A stretch of DNA of 14,323 nt from the NCBI GenBank assembly GCA_002361775.1, contig DETV01000093.1, positions 1-14,323 of the forward strand. Reading direction: 5' to 3'. The notes beneath the pieces are model-generated. The model was not told where the DNA came from, did no database searches, and was given only the letters and a program-made list of their open reading frames with translations. This DNA is from Eubacterium sp. UBA3279 (GTDB taxonomy: Bacteria > Bacillota > Clostridia > Lachnospirales > Lachnospiraceae). The position numbers and the translations under genes were made by a program. This document shows positions 7,027 to 13,880 of this stretch, one piece after another. Numbering within the stretch: the stretch's first letter is position 1; each line of letters opens with the position of its first letter.

Positions 7027-7074
7027 ATGGGATGTGTTACAGTCTCTCAAATTCGTTACTGCAACATATCCCAT
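7027..7074 (-). terminator. Terminator of the kinase/regulator operon
   Basis: A 17-bp imperfect inverted repeat (ATGGGATGTGTTACAGT at 7027-7043 and ACTGCAACATATCCCAT at 7058-7074, 15/17 paired) lies 3 bp past the kinase stop codon. On the minus strand it is followed by TTTTCTTTTT, fitting intrinsic termination of the kinase operon. The plus-strand side lacks a T-run, so it may only weakly stop the converging DUF6061-like transcript. Confidence 0.75.
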
Positions 7075-7077
7075 CAA

Positions 7078-8391
7078 CTATATATAAACAAATAGAAACA
7101 CTTCAAATATTCTCTCCTGAACATGAATTTCCATCTTACCATCATTTCGTCGTACCACATCTTCTATACTCTTCAGTCCGATTCCATGATTTTTATAATC
7201 AGATTTCGTAGTAAGAAACACACCTTTTTGTTTTTCATCCTGTATCAGCATGGCATCTTCTGACACCGGATTTTTCACAGAAAGTACAAACATCCCTTTT
7301 TGCATACGACTTTCTAGTGCGATCATCCGTTTTTCTTCAGGAAGATGTTTACAAGCTTCTATCGCATTATCCAAAGTATTGGCAAACAATGCACAAATAT
7401 CCATTTTATTCAGTGCTAGTTCTGTGGGAATATCCAACTTATAAGAAAACTCAATCTCAAGCTCCTCCATTGCAGCTGCCTTTACCGTAAGCACTGCATT
7501 TATTGTAGAATCTCCACAGTAGTGCGAATTTCGGATATTTACTGTATTGTCCAAAAGATTCTGTATATACTCCTCTTTTTCCTTTTCCGGCAGCACAGAC
7601 AACGTCTGAAGGTGATTTACCATATCGTGACGCATACGCCGAATTTCAAAATGCTGTTGTTCCATTGATTCGTAATATCTTTGATTCATTTCTGCATACA
7701 TGCTCTGTTGCTCAAGCTTACGCTGACGTGACAGAACCACTGTTGTCCATAAAAGACCGACAAAAGAAAACAATGCCAGTAAAAGTAATACTATATATTG
7801 CTTTTCCTGAGCATTTTGGGCTACCGTCAGGTAATTGTTCTGCCCGATTTCTTCTGCAAGAAACCGTTGGGTTTCTGTTGTTCCCAACACAAGCGTCAGA
7901 ACAATTCCTATCGGCGTAAGATTCAAAAGTAACAACAATTTCCACATTCCTGGAGTAAGCTCGCTGTCCCGTTCTGGGCGAAATAACCGTACTGTCCAAT
8001 ACAATACCAACGCAAAAAAAGCTCGGAACATAGGTTTATATTTTAAGAGCTCCATTGTAGAAAAGTCATCCAACAGGGCGCTGAATGAAAATACTGCACT
8101 TGCGATCATAGTGCCTATCGCAAGTTTTTTCAGTCCACTTCCCTCACAACACACAAATATTGTTACCAAAAAAAATACAAATGAAGGAGGTAAATTTGCC
8201 CAGTCAGAAAGGAAAATAATCATGTTAAGTGCAACGGTACATGCAATCCAAAGCAGTATTCTCGACCACAAACTTTTTTTGATTTCTATTAGTTTTCCTA
8301 CTGTAAAATACAGTGAACTTCCACTTATAATAATACAAATCAATCCAAATATAAGGAAAGGCATACTACTGATAGCCATTTCAATTACCAT
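7078..8391 (-). CDS. AgrC-type membrane sensor histidine kinase (GHKL family)
   Basis: 437-aa sensor kinase of the AgrC/VirS/ComD-like type (HPK10), which usually sense peptides at the membrane. The N-terminal ~220 residues contain about six to seven hydrophobic segments (e.g. ~11-32, 45-62, 70-81, 90-106, 122-137, 150-170, 198-220). A helical linker leads to the phospho-acceptor box RRMRHDMVNHLQ with His255. The ATPase part has N-box FANTLDNAIEAC (~336-347) and a glycine box HGIGLKSIE (402-410), giving an intact GHKL fold. The ATG at 8391 has GAGGAG upstream. The gene follows the response regulator by 23 bp, so both are cotranscribed. The signal is unknown: no AgrD-like precursor is seen nearby. 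The adjacent divergent transporter suggests an antimicrobial or signal peptide. Confidence 0.9.
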   Translation of the reverse strand: MVIEMAISSMPFLIFGLICIIISGSSLYFTVGKLIEIKKSLWSRILLWIACTVALNMIIFLSDWANLPPSFVFFLVTIFVCCEGSGLKKLAIGTMIASAVFSFSALLDDFSTMELLKYKPMFRAFFALVLYWTVRLFRPERDSELTPGMWKLLLLLNLTPIGIVLTLVLGTTETQRFLAEEIGQNNYLTVAQNAQEKQYIVLLLLALFSFVGLLWTTVVLSRQRKLEQQSMYAEMNQRYYESMEQQHFEIRRMRHDMVNHLQTLSVLPEKEKEEYIQNLLDNTVNIRNSHYCGDSTINAVLTVKAAAMEELEIEFSYKLDIPTELALNKMDICALFANTLDNAIEACKHLPEEKRMIALESRMQKGMFVLSVKNPVSEDAMLIQDEKQKGVFLTTKSDYKNHGIGLKSIEDVVRRNDGKMEIHVQERIFEVFLFVYI

Positions 8392-8414
8392 AATTACTCA
8401 GTCTCCTCATATTA

Positions 8415-9137
8415 CTATCCTATCAGCATAATTCTTGCTAATTTTGTAGTAGCTGTTTCTTTTAGTGCCCGGCTAATTGGCAAATTCTGCATTTCCCTAT
8501 TCTGTCCTAAAATATCCAGAGAAGTGCGACCTATATGTGTTACTTTTTTCCCATTCACCAGATATCTCTGATGAATCCGCACAAAAGATCTCCCCATTTT
8601 TTTTTCCAACGCATCTAATTTCTCATAAAAAGGATAAATTCCTCTAAGTGTTACCAGCTTTACTAACCTTCTATCACTGTAAAAATAGAGAATTTCTTCA
8701 TAATGGAATCGGTATATTCCATCGCTATTTTTTACTATAAAAGTTTCCTGTAATCTTTCCTTCAAGATGTGCTTTACCCTGTCATACACTTCCCGAAGCC
8801 TTTGTAATCCTACCGGTTTTATTACATAATCCAACGCTCCAACACGATACCCGTCAAACACATAATCCTGATACCCGGTAACAAATACAATCAAAAGATT
8901 TTCATCAAAGGTACGGATTCTCTCTGCTGTTTCCATCCCATTCATCCCGCTCATTTCCACATCCAGAAACAGCAGATCAATCTGACCGGGATATTTCCGA
9001 AGCCATTTTTCGGCATTTACACCAGATGTAAATTCATACACAATTTCTTCTGAGTTCTCATCTATGATCTTTTCCAATTGAAACCGCAAAGCATCTCTTG
9101 CCTCTGTTTCATCATCACAAATTGCAATACGAAGCAT
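8415..9137 (-). CDS. LytTR-family response regulator
   Basis: 240-aa AgrA/VirR-type response regulator. The receiver domain (~1-120) has the acidic pair D8/D9 (AICDDE), the phospho-acceptor D59 in LLFLDVEM, T87 in FVTGYQDY and K107 in VIKPVG. A LytTR DNA-binding domain (~135-235) follows, with YRFHYEEILYFYSDRR and the typical SFVRIHQRYLVNGKKV. It would bind paired direct repeats once phosphorylated by the adjacent kinase. The start at 9137 is chosen because the fold begins MLRIAICDDE and GGGAGA lies ~9 bases upstream; an upstream in-frame ATG would add 20 unlikely residues. Repeats of the expected LytTR type and spacing lie in the intergenic region upstream, so it probably controls the ABC genes and perhaps itself. 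Confidence 0.93.
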   Translation of the reverse strand: MLRIAICDDETEARDALRFQLEKIIDENSEEIVYEFTSGVNAEKWLRKYPGQIDLLFLDVEMSGMNGMETAERIRTFDENLLIVFVTGYQDYVFDGYRVGALDYVIKPVGLQRLREVYDRVKHILKERLQETFIVKNSDGIYRFHYEEILYFYSDRRLVKLVTLRGIYPFYEKLDALEKKMGRSFVRIHQRYLVNGKKVTHIGRTSLDILGQNREMQNLPISRALKETATTKLARIMLIG

Positions 9138-9167
9138 AAGAATGTCTCCCTTCATTATTTCTTTGTT

Positions 9168-9196
9168 ATTATAGCAGTCTTCTGAAAAATTAGCCA
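9168..9196 (-). promoter_or_regulatory. Promoter of the regulator/kinase operon
   Basis: A perfect TATAAT on the minus strand (9168-9173) lies 30 bases before the regulator start. With a 17-bp spacer the -35 hexamer is TGGCTA (9191-9196), a poor match. A weak -35 is consistent with activator dependence, but this is inferred. Confidence 0.5.
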
Positions 9197-9230
9197 TCCC
9201 GAAATACCAGCAAATATTTTTTACTTTTCT

Positions 9231-9311
9231 AAACTTTACATAGAAGCCACAAAACTTTACATTTCACTCCTCATTTTTCCAATCTTTACACTATACTTTC
9301 CAAACTTTACA
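9231..9311. promoter_or_regulatory. Two paired LytTR-regulator boxes (21-bp periodicity)
   Basis: Four copies of AAACTTTACA lie at 9231, 9252, 9281 (AATCTTTACA, one change) and 9302. Start-to-start distances are 21, 29 and 21 bp, so they form two pairs, each two helical turns apart. On the minus strand the cores read AAAGTTTAG, AAAGTTTTG, AAAGATTGG and AAAGTTTGG, close to the 9-bp direct repeats spaced by about 12 bp that are known for LytTR-family regulators. They sit between the regulator gene and the ABC operon and are the obvious targets of the neighbouring response regulator. Confidence 0.8.
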
Positions 9312-9317
9312 ACAGAA

Positions 9318-9346
9318 AACTTACCAATTCTCTTTTGTGATAAGGT
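9318..9346 (+). promoter_or_regulatory. Probable promoter of the ABC transporter operon
   Basis: An extended -10 element, TG-A-TAAGGT (9338-9346), lies 84 bases before the ATPase start. The -35 region (about 9318-9323, AACTTA) is a poor match. The nearest regulator box ends only a few bases upstream of it, which fits an activated promoter. An alternative -10 is TAAATA at 9360-9365. Confidence 0.45.
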
Positions 9347-9365
9347 AATGTCAGAACTTTAAATA

Positions 9366-9396
9366 TTGTGCACAAGTAAATAGTTCTTGTATACAA
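9366..9396. promoter_or_regulatory. Two TTGTnnACAA palindromes in the ABC leader
   Basis: TTGTGCACAA (9366-9375) and TTGTATACAA (9387-9396) are both perfect 10-bp palindromes with starts 21 bp apart. They lie between the predicted promoter and the ribosome site of the ABC operon. The placement suits a repressor operator or roadblock acting in addition to the LytTR boxes. No candidate repressor is encoded beside it. Confidence 0.5.
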
Positions 9397-9430
9397 CTTA
9401 CACATCAATGATAGAAAAGGAGAATGCATT

Positions 9431-10174
9431 ATGCTATATGTAAAAAATCTGGAAAAATCCTATTACATCGGCAAAACAGAATACCCTGTTTTGAAAGGAG
9501 TAAATCTTCATGTAGCCCAGGGAGAATTTGTAGCTGTCATGGGGCCTTCCGGCTCTGGAAAAACCACACTACTCAACTGCATTTCTTGTTACATTCCTTA
9601 TGACAGAGGAGTGATTACTCTGGGTGGACAAAAATTAGGAAACATGGATGAAACCTCTCTGGCTAAAATCCGCAATGAAAAGCTGGGATTTGTCTTCCAA
9701 GACTTCATGCTTTTAGATGGTCTTACTATTCGGGAAAATATTTTAATTCCACGTATCATCAAAGGCACTGTAGATAAAGACGGCGAAAATCTGGCAGATC
9801 AGCTGATTCAACTTTTCGGCATCGAACATATCCAGAACAAATTCCCGGCAGAGGTATCCGGAGGTGAACGGCAGCGTACTGCTGTTGCACGAAGTCTTAT
9901 GAATAATCCTCTGCTGTTGCTAGCAGATGAACCTACCGGAAATTTAGACAGTAAATCCAGCCGGAACGTAATTGAATCATTCGAAGATGCCCGAACACAG
10001 TTGGGTGCTACCATTTTTATGGTTACACACGATGCTTTTTCGGCTTCCTTCTGTGACCGGGTAATTTTGTTGAAAGATGGGCACATTTACAAGCAACTGG
10101 AAAACCATAGTGAACGTTCCATATTTCACAGTCAGCTCTTAGATGCGTTAAAAGAAATGAGCAGCGACGACTAA
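9431..10174 (+). CDS. ABC transporter ATPase, MacB/BceA type
   Basis: 247-aa ATP-binding subunit of an FtsX-type ABC transporter, the MacB/LolD/BceA class linked to peptide antibiotic resistance or peptide sensing. All motifs are intact: Walker A GPSGSGKTT (38-46), Q-loop Q90 in FVFQDFMLL, signature VSGGERQR (142-149), Walker B LLLLADEPTG (161-170), D-loop NLDS (171-174) and switch His200 in MVTHD. The C-terminal ~30 residues (ENHSERSIFHSQLLDAL) extend past the core. AAAGGAG lies 8 bases before the ATG. The permease gene follows after 16 bp with its own strong ribosome site. Expression is probably controlled by the boxes and palindromes upstream. Confidence 0.93.
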   Translation: MLYVKNLEKSYYIGKTEYPVLKGVNLHVAQGEFVAVMGPSGSGKTTLLNCISCYIPYDRGVITLGGQKLGNMDETSLAKIRNEKLGFVFQDFMLLDGLTIRENILIPRIIKGTVDKDGENLADQLIQLFGIEHIQNKFPAEVSGGERQRTAVARSLMNNPLLLLADEPTGNLDSKSSRNVIESFEDARTQLGATIFMVTHDAFSASFCDRVILLKDGHIYKQLENHSERSIFHSQLLDALKEMSSDD

Positions 10175-10190
10175 AAAGGAGGACATCTCT

Positions 10191-12317
10191 ATGAATATGA
10201 AAAATATAGAACAAAAATTAAGACACGCCGACTATAAACAGGCAAAACTCTACTTTTTTTGTAACTTTATTGCGCTAATGATCATCACGGCGTATGCATT
10301 GCTGATGAAATCCCCCACGATACTCACCATTTTACCGGAAGGAGGAGACAGCCGCAGACAAATGTACATGATTTTCGTACTCACATTATTTGGGTGTGTG
10401 ATATTTACCATATATGCAGCAAGCCTGTTTTTCCGCAAAAAAACACGGCAGATTGGGATTTTGATGGCTCTTGGCGCTTCCAAAAAGGCACTGATACCGG
10501 GGATATTTCGAGAGGTGTTTACTTTAAGCAGTCTTTCTTCTCTGACAGGTATGCTGGCTGGTATTCCACTGATGTATCTTCTCTGGAACTCCTTTCAACT
10601 TTTGGTAGAAAGCCCCGAAATGACACTTCGTTTGGATTACACGGCGTTGCGTATATCCGGTCTGTTTATGCTTCTGGTTATTATATTTGCCTGTGTCACT
10701 GCCAATTATTACCTTTCCCGTACTGACATTATTGATGTGATTCAGGAAGAACATCGAAACGAGCCTGTCAAACAGCTTGGCAAATGGTGCGGTCCTCTCG
10801 GGCTGTTGCTTATCCTCATTGGTGCAATCATAGGGTATTCTGCACCTGGATTTTGGATAAGTGTGTTCCATCGCTATCCTTCGGTCTCGGTTAATCTGCT
10901 TTACGCTCCAGTGTTTATCGGGCTTTATTTGGTAATGCTTCACACAGTGGTTCACGGATGGCGGTCTAATAGAAAGAATCCTTACCGCAACATTATTTCC
11001 CGCAGTATGATGAAATTTCAAGGAAAACAAACCGTAAACAACCTTTTGGTCAGCACTGTACTCATAGCCGGAGCGTGTTTTGCTATTTTCTATATCCCTA
11101 TGCTGGGAGTCGGACAGCTTGTTTCCGTATCTGGTTGGGAATTTGATTATATGTATGACTACCGCCTTGATCAAACAGTTCCTTCTCCAAACGAGATTGA
11201 AGAAATAGCTGCAGGCCATGATCTGGTACTGAAGGACTGGAAAGAAATTCCTTACATCACTCTCGCCCAAGATGGAGAGAAGGAAGTTGAAGATGAGGAT
11301 AATCGTTTTCACTATGAATACCAACAGCTTTTATGTGAAACGAAATATGTTTCCGAGTCAGCGTTCAATCAGCTTACCGGACAGACACTGGACATTCTTC
11401 CCGGAACTTTCCGTCTGATTACAGATAAAGATGATAATGCAGCAAAGTATGCCAAGCGTTCTGACAGTATTCTTACGAATATGGACACCCGGAAAACCCT
11501 TTCAGTAACTTATGAAGGCTTGGCTTATTTCAGCATGCTTACCGGAATGGTTCCCTATTATGTACTGGATGATAAGGATTATGCTCAGATTTCTCAAGGT
11601 CTTTCCTCTGAATGGATGGGAAATGCGCACTTTTTCAATGCGGACGGTAAAGATGTATACGCATTTGCCGATGAGTTTTTCCACACTTTTGTAAAATCCT
11701 TTGGACCGGAATGTGAGTATCCTGCATATTATGACCGCATAAACAAAATTGCTGCGAATGAACAGGGTGAAGTTTACTGGGGAGATACGGATGATTTGAC
11801 AAAAATCAGCCTTTCTAAACCTGACACTTCCGATTTTCGTGCCTACTGGGCTTTTATGCCAAAATTCCGGTCACTGAATATGAATGATTTTATGAACACC
11901 TTTGCGGTATACCTAATGACCTTCCTCTTTATTTTCATTGTATGTGTTACTACAGCCTGCGTCATCTGTTATACCCGTTGCCAGACTATCGCTCTAAACA
12001 ACCGCTATATTTTTGACGATTTGAAACGTCTGGGTGCTTCTCCCGACTTCTTGAACCGGGAAGTCAGAGTTCAGTGTAAACGAGTCTTTCATACGCCGAC
12101 CGTTGTAGGTATGACAATGATGTTCTTATTGTATTTCATGATTATGTATGCCAATGATGGACGAATTTCCATACCGGAACTTGCAGGAATGGGGGCTTGT
12201 GCTGTAGTGTTAATTCTCATTATGTTATTGATTTACCTTATTTATCGTAAGACTGTTGCCATCATGAAACGAGAGTTAGATTTAATTCCAAACATATCAA
12301 ATACATCAAACAATTAA
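10191..12317 (+). CDS. FtsX-family ABC permease, BceB-like
   Basis: 708-aa membrane subunit partnering the upstream ATPase. Hydrophobic segments suggest ten transmembrane helices: ~20-39, 58-81, 110-132, 151-174, 200-219, 235-255, 283-307, then a soluble stretch of ~255 residues (~310-566), followed by ~570-594, 637-653 and 665-686. Seven helices, a large extracellular domain, then three helices is the hallmark of BceB-type permeases, which handle bacitracin, lantibiotics or defensin-like peptides. MacB itself has only four helices. QIGILMALGASKKALI (~87-102) is the usual cytoplasmic coupling segment of FtsX-type permeases. AGGAGG stands before the ATG at 10191; ATG at 10197 is also possible. 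A strong terminator follows. The substrate cannot be told from sequence. Confidence 0.9.
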   Translation: MNMKNIEQKLRHADYKQAKLYFFCNFIALMIITAYALLMKSPTILTILPEGGDSRRQMYMIFVLTLFGCVIFTIYAASLFFRKKTRQIGILMALGASKKALIPGIFREVFTLSSLSSLTGMLAGIPLMYLLWNSFQLLVESPEMTLRLDYTALRISGLFMLLVIIFACVTANYYLSRTDIIDVIQEEHRNEPVKQLGKWCGPLGLLLILIGAIIGYSAPGFWISVFHRYPSVSVNLLYAPVFIGLYLVMLHTVVHGWRSNRKNPYRNIISRSMMKFQGKQTVNNLLVSTVLIAGACFAIFYIPMLGVGQLVSVSGWEFDYMYDYRLDQTVPSPNEIEEIAAGHDLVLKDWKEIPYITLAQDGEKEVEDEDNRFHYEYQQLLCETKYVSESAFNQLTGQTLDILPGTFRLITDKDDNAAKYAKRSDSILTNMDTRKTLSVTYEGLAYFSMLTGMVPYYVLDDKDYAQISQGLSSEWMGNAHFFNADGKDVYAFADEFFHTFVKSFGPECEYPAYYDRINKIAANEQGEVYWGDTDDLTKISLSKPDTSDFRAYWAFMPKFRSLNMNDFMNTFAVYLMTFLFIFIVCVTTACVICYTRCQTIALNNRYIFDDLKRLGASPDFLNREVRVQCKRVFHTPTVVGMTMMFLLYFMIMYANDGRISIPELAGMGACAVVLILIMLLIYLIYRKTVAIMKRELDLIPNISNTSNN

Positions 12318-12337
12318 AAATTTAAGAGAGAATCTCT

Positions 12338-12382
12338 AAAGAGAATGTTTCCCTTCTAACAAGAAAGGAAACATTCTCTTTT
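12338..12382 (+). terminator. Strong terminator of the ABC operon
   Basis: AAAGAGAATGTTTCC (12338-12352) and GGAAACATTCTCTTTT (12367-12382) form a perfect stem of about 15 bp with a 14-nt loop and a terminal T-run, about 20 bp past the permease stop codon. The sequence works in either direction (A-run on the left), but the plus-strand operon is the only gene set nearby that needs it. Confidence 0.88.
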
Positions 12383-12446
12383 ATGCAGGAGAGCGACAAG
12401 TTTGCTTCTCGCTGTTCATTTTCATCATTTTTATTTTCTGTGGGAA

Positions 12447-12602
12447 TCAAAAATTTCTCTTTTCCAACAAGACTTTCAGATAACATCTAATCCCGATATA
12501 CATTCCTTGTAAAAGCATGAAAGAGATTAAAAGATTTGCGGACAATACTTTTTTGATTGATTCTCCGAAATAAATGATGACAGTAGCACTTGTCAGTATC
12601 AT
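12447..12602 (-). CDS. Possible small membrane peptide or gene remnant
   Basis: 51-codon frame starting MILTSATVIIYFGESIKK, with two hydrophobic stretches (~1-12 and ~22-37) and a basic tail YLKVLLEKRNF. The hydrophobic pattern is more protein-like than chance frames nearby. No ribosome binding site precedes the ATG, and the frame is open only a few codons further upstream. It may be the 3' end of a decayed membrane-protein gene. No family recognised. Confidence 0.3.
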   Translation of the reverse strand: MILTSATVIIYFGESIKKVLSANLLISFMLLQGMYIGIRCYLKVLLEKRNF

Positions 12603-12713
12603 TAGCAGGGTATGGCATGATTAACAAAAAAGAAATTCTTCACTTCGAAAAATTACGACTTATAGCATAGTATATCACAAAATAATCCCTTATTCCATAT
12701 GCTTTCCGAGTTA

Positions 12714-12733
12714 TGGTAGTATGTGGTAGTATG
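12714..12733. repeat. Perfect 10-bp tandem repeat
   Basis: TGGTAGTATG occurs twice head-to-tail with no spacer, about one helical turn per unit. It lies about 35 bp beyond the 3' end of the helical-protein gene. It may be replication slippage or a protein-binding site; nothing else supports a function. Confidence 0.6.
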
Positions 12734-12766
12734 CGTGAATTATTTTAATAACATTTCCCAATTCAT

Positions 12767-13066
12767 TTAAGATATTTCCTTGATGATACTTTTTACAATC
12801 TTATGCAACCGAATCCCGTCCCTCAGCCCTAATCGGTAAAAGAACTGCTCAGCATCTGCACCGCTGTCAAAAATAGCATCGCAGTATGCCCGGACTGCTT
12901 GTTGTTTCTCCTCTGGAAGCAATGCCACCGCTTCCTCATACTTTCGTTCCACATCATCCTCATTATCCGGCTCTTTCCCTGCTTTCACCTGGCTGAATGC
13001 TTTCTGCATCCGTTCCTGAATAATAAAATCCACAAACTCCTTTAATGATTCCTCTTTCATCCTCAT
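12767..13066 (-). CDS. Small helical element protein, function unknown
   Basis: 99-aa, highly charged, probably all-helical protein (KEESLKEFVDFIIQERMQKA; AVALLPEEKQQAVRAYCDAI; FYRLGLRDGIRLHKIVK). It resembles in style the small DUF proteins that fill clostridial conjugative elements, but I cannot name a family with confidence. Its start overlaps the stop of the upstream gene by four bases (ATGA), so the two are translationally coupled. A second ATG two codons in could also serve. It is the last gene of the right-hand block. Confidence 0.7.
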   Translation of the reverse strand: MRMKEESLKEFVDFIIQERMQKAFSQVKAGKEPDNEDDVERKYEEAVALLPEEKQQAVRAYCDAIFDSGADAEQFFYRLGLRDGIRLHKIVKSIIKEIS

Positions 13067-13344
13067 ACATCCCTTTCTGTCTCACACACCAGACGTTCAT
13101 AATCCAGAAATCCACGGATATACATTTCCCGGCTGATATACGCTTCCACTGCGTGTCTTGCCGATACGATACGGTCAATGAGCGTCCAGAACTCATGTCC
13201 ATACTGCTCGATATATGGCTCCAATTCATCCATCGTTTTCTCGCATTCACCTTCCAGTTCGATCAGCTCCGGGTCAATCCGCAAATATGCCTCAAGTCTG
13301 ATCTCATTCCAGTCGAAGTAGCTTTCCACTAATTCTCTTTTCAT
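13063..13344 (-). CDS. Small helical element protein, function unknown
   Basis: 93-aa acidic protein (MKRELVESYFDWNEIRLEAY; TMDELEPYIEQYGHEFWTLI; MYIRGFLDYERLV), predicted to be mostly helical, with several aromatic residues that could form a small core. The start at 13344 is chosen because AAAGGGA stands 7-8 bases upstream; an upstream in-frame ATG at 13416 would overlap the membrane-protein gene by 47 bp and lacks support. It is coupled to the next gene by an ATGA overlap. No catalytic motif or family recognised; context says mobile-element accessory protein. Confidence 0.72.
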   Translation of the reverse strand: MKRELVESYFDWNEIRLEAYLRIDPELIELEGECEKTMDELEPYIEQYGHEFWTLIDRIVSARHAVEAYISREMYIRGFLDYERLVCETERDV

Positions 13345-13369
13345 AATCGTGTCCCTTTCTGCCCTATTC

Positions 13370-13663
13370 CTATGTAAAAGAGCGAATATATTCTTCCAAA
13401 AGTATAATTCCTGCAATCACAATTTCAATCGTACATGGCAGGAGATAAAACAGGAATCCAGCCAGAACCATTTTCAAGCATTCCCCCGTACTTTCCAGCC
13501 CAAAACCATAGCTTAGCAATGCAGTCAAAAGAAAAATTCCTGCAATGCTCCGGAAGATAACTGCTGATATTCCTGCGAGGAACTCTGCGAACAGTCTTAT
13601 TACTGTCAGCGCAATTATTACAGGCAGTAACATGATTTTCAAAATAAAACGTATGGCTTTCAT
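13370..13663 (-). CDS. CD1845-family-like small membrane protein
   Basis: 97-aa membrane protein. Its opening (MKAIRFILKIMLLPVIIALT) and overall layout match, from memory, the CD1845 family of C. difficile-type conjugative transposons. There are three hydrophobic segments: ~8-25, ~28-53 (FLAGISAVIFRSIAGIFLLTALL) and ~63-88 (KMVLAGFLFYLLPCTIEIVIAG), followed by LLEEYIRSF. The function of the family is not known; it may assist transfer or associate with the envelope. GGAGAA lies upstream of the ATG. It sits 25 bp before the next gene in a tightly packed same-strand block with TnpV. Confidence 0.75.
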   Translation of the reverse strand: MKAIRFILKIMLLPVIIALTVIRLFAEFLAGISAVIFRSIAGIFLLTALLSYGFGLESTGECLKMVLAGFLFYLLPCTIEIVIAGIILLEEYIRSFT

Positions 13664-13678
13664 CCTGTGTTCTCCTTC

Positions 13679-13867
13679 CTAACCGGCATTTCTATTCACA
13701 TAATTCTGGTACTTTTCAAATACGGAATCTGTTACACCGTTTTTGTAGATTTTCCGAATGTCCGTAATCTCTTCATCCTTTAAGAGTTTCAGCCATTCCA
13801 GAAGGTCTTTCCGGCTGATGGCAATACTACAGCACCGTCCATCAGCATATTCAATCCGATATCTCAT
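13679..13867 (-). CDS. Small conserved element protein, function unknown
   Basis: 62-aa protein, MRYRIEYADGRCCSIAISRK at the N-terminus, then DLLEWLKLLKDEEITDIRKI and a short VFEKYQNYVNR tail. The beta-beta-helix-like layout and wording are familiar from small proteins beside TnpV/CD1845 genes in clostridial elements, but no function is assigned. The start at 13867 is chosen because GGGGAAG lies 7 bases upstream and it falls 13 bp after the TnpV stop. An in-frame ATG at 13888 would overlap tnpV and has no good ribosome site. Confidence 0.72.
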   Translation of the reverse strand: MRYRIEYADGRCCSIAISRKDLLEWLKLLKDEEITDIRKIYKNGVTDSVFEKYQNYVNRNAG

Positions 13868-13880
13868 AGCCACTTCCCCT

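Larger units (their letters stand above)
12383..12766. other. Intergenic boundary with no firm gene
   Basis: This 384-bp AT-rich stretch separates the ABC terminator from the second block of element genes. It contains a possible 51-codon membrane-peptide frame on the minus strand (12447-12602), an AGTATA-centred motif resembling one upstream of the DUF6061-like gene (12659-12683), and a perfect 10-bp tandem repeat (12714-12733). Otherwise I see nothing in it. Confidence 0.6.

Noticed and set aside
7835..8431. 198-codon plus-strand frame antisense to the histidine kinase
   Set aside because: The kinase on the other strand has His box, N-box and glycine box; this frame has low-complexity content and no ribosome site.
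10524..11324. 266-codon minus-strand frame inside the permease gene
   Set aside because: It lies antisense to a permease with clear membrane topology and motif support, and its translation shows no family features.
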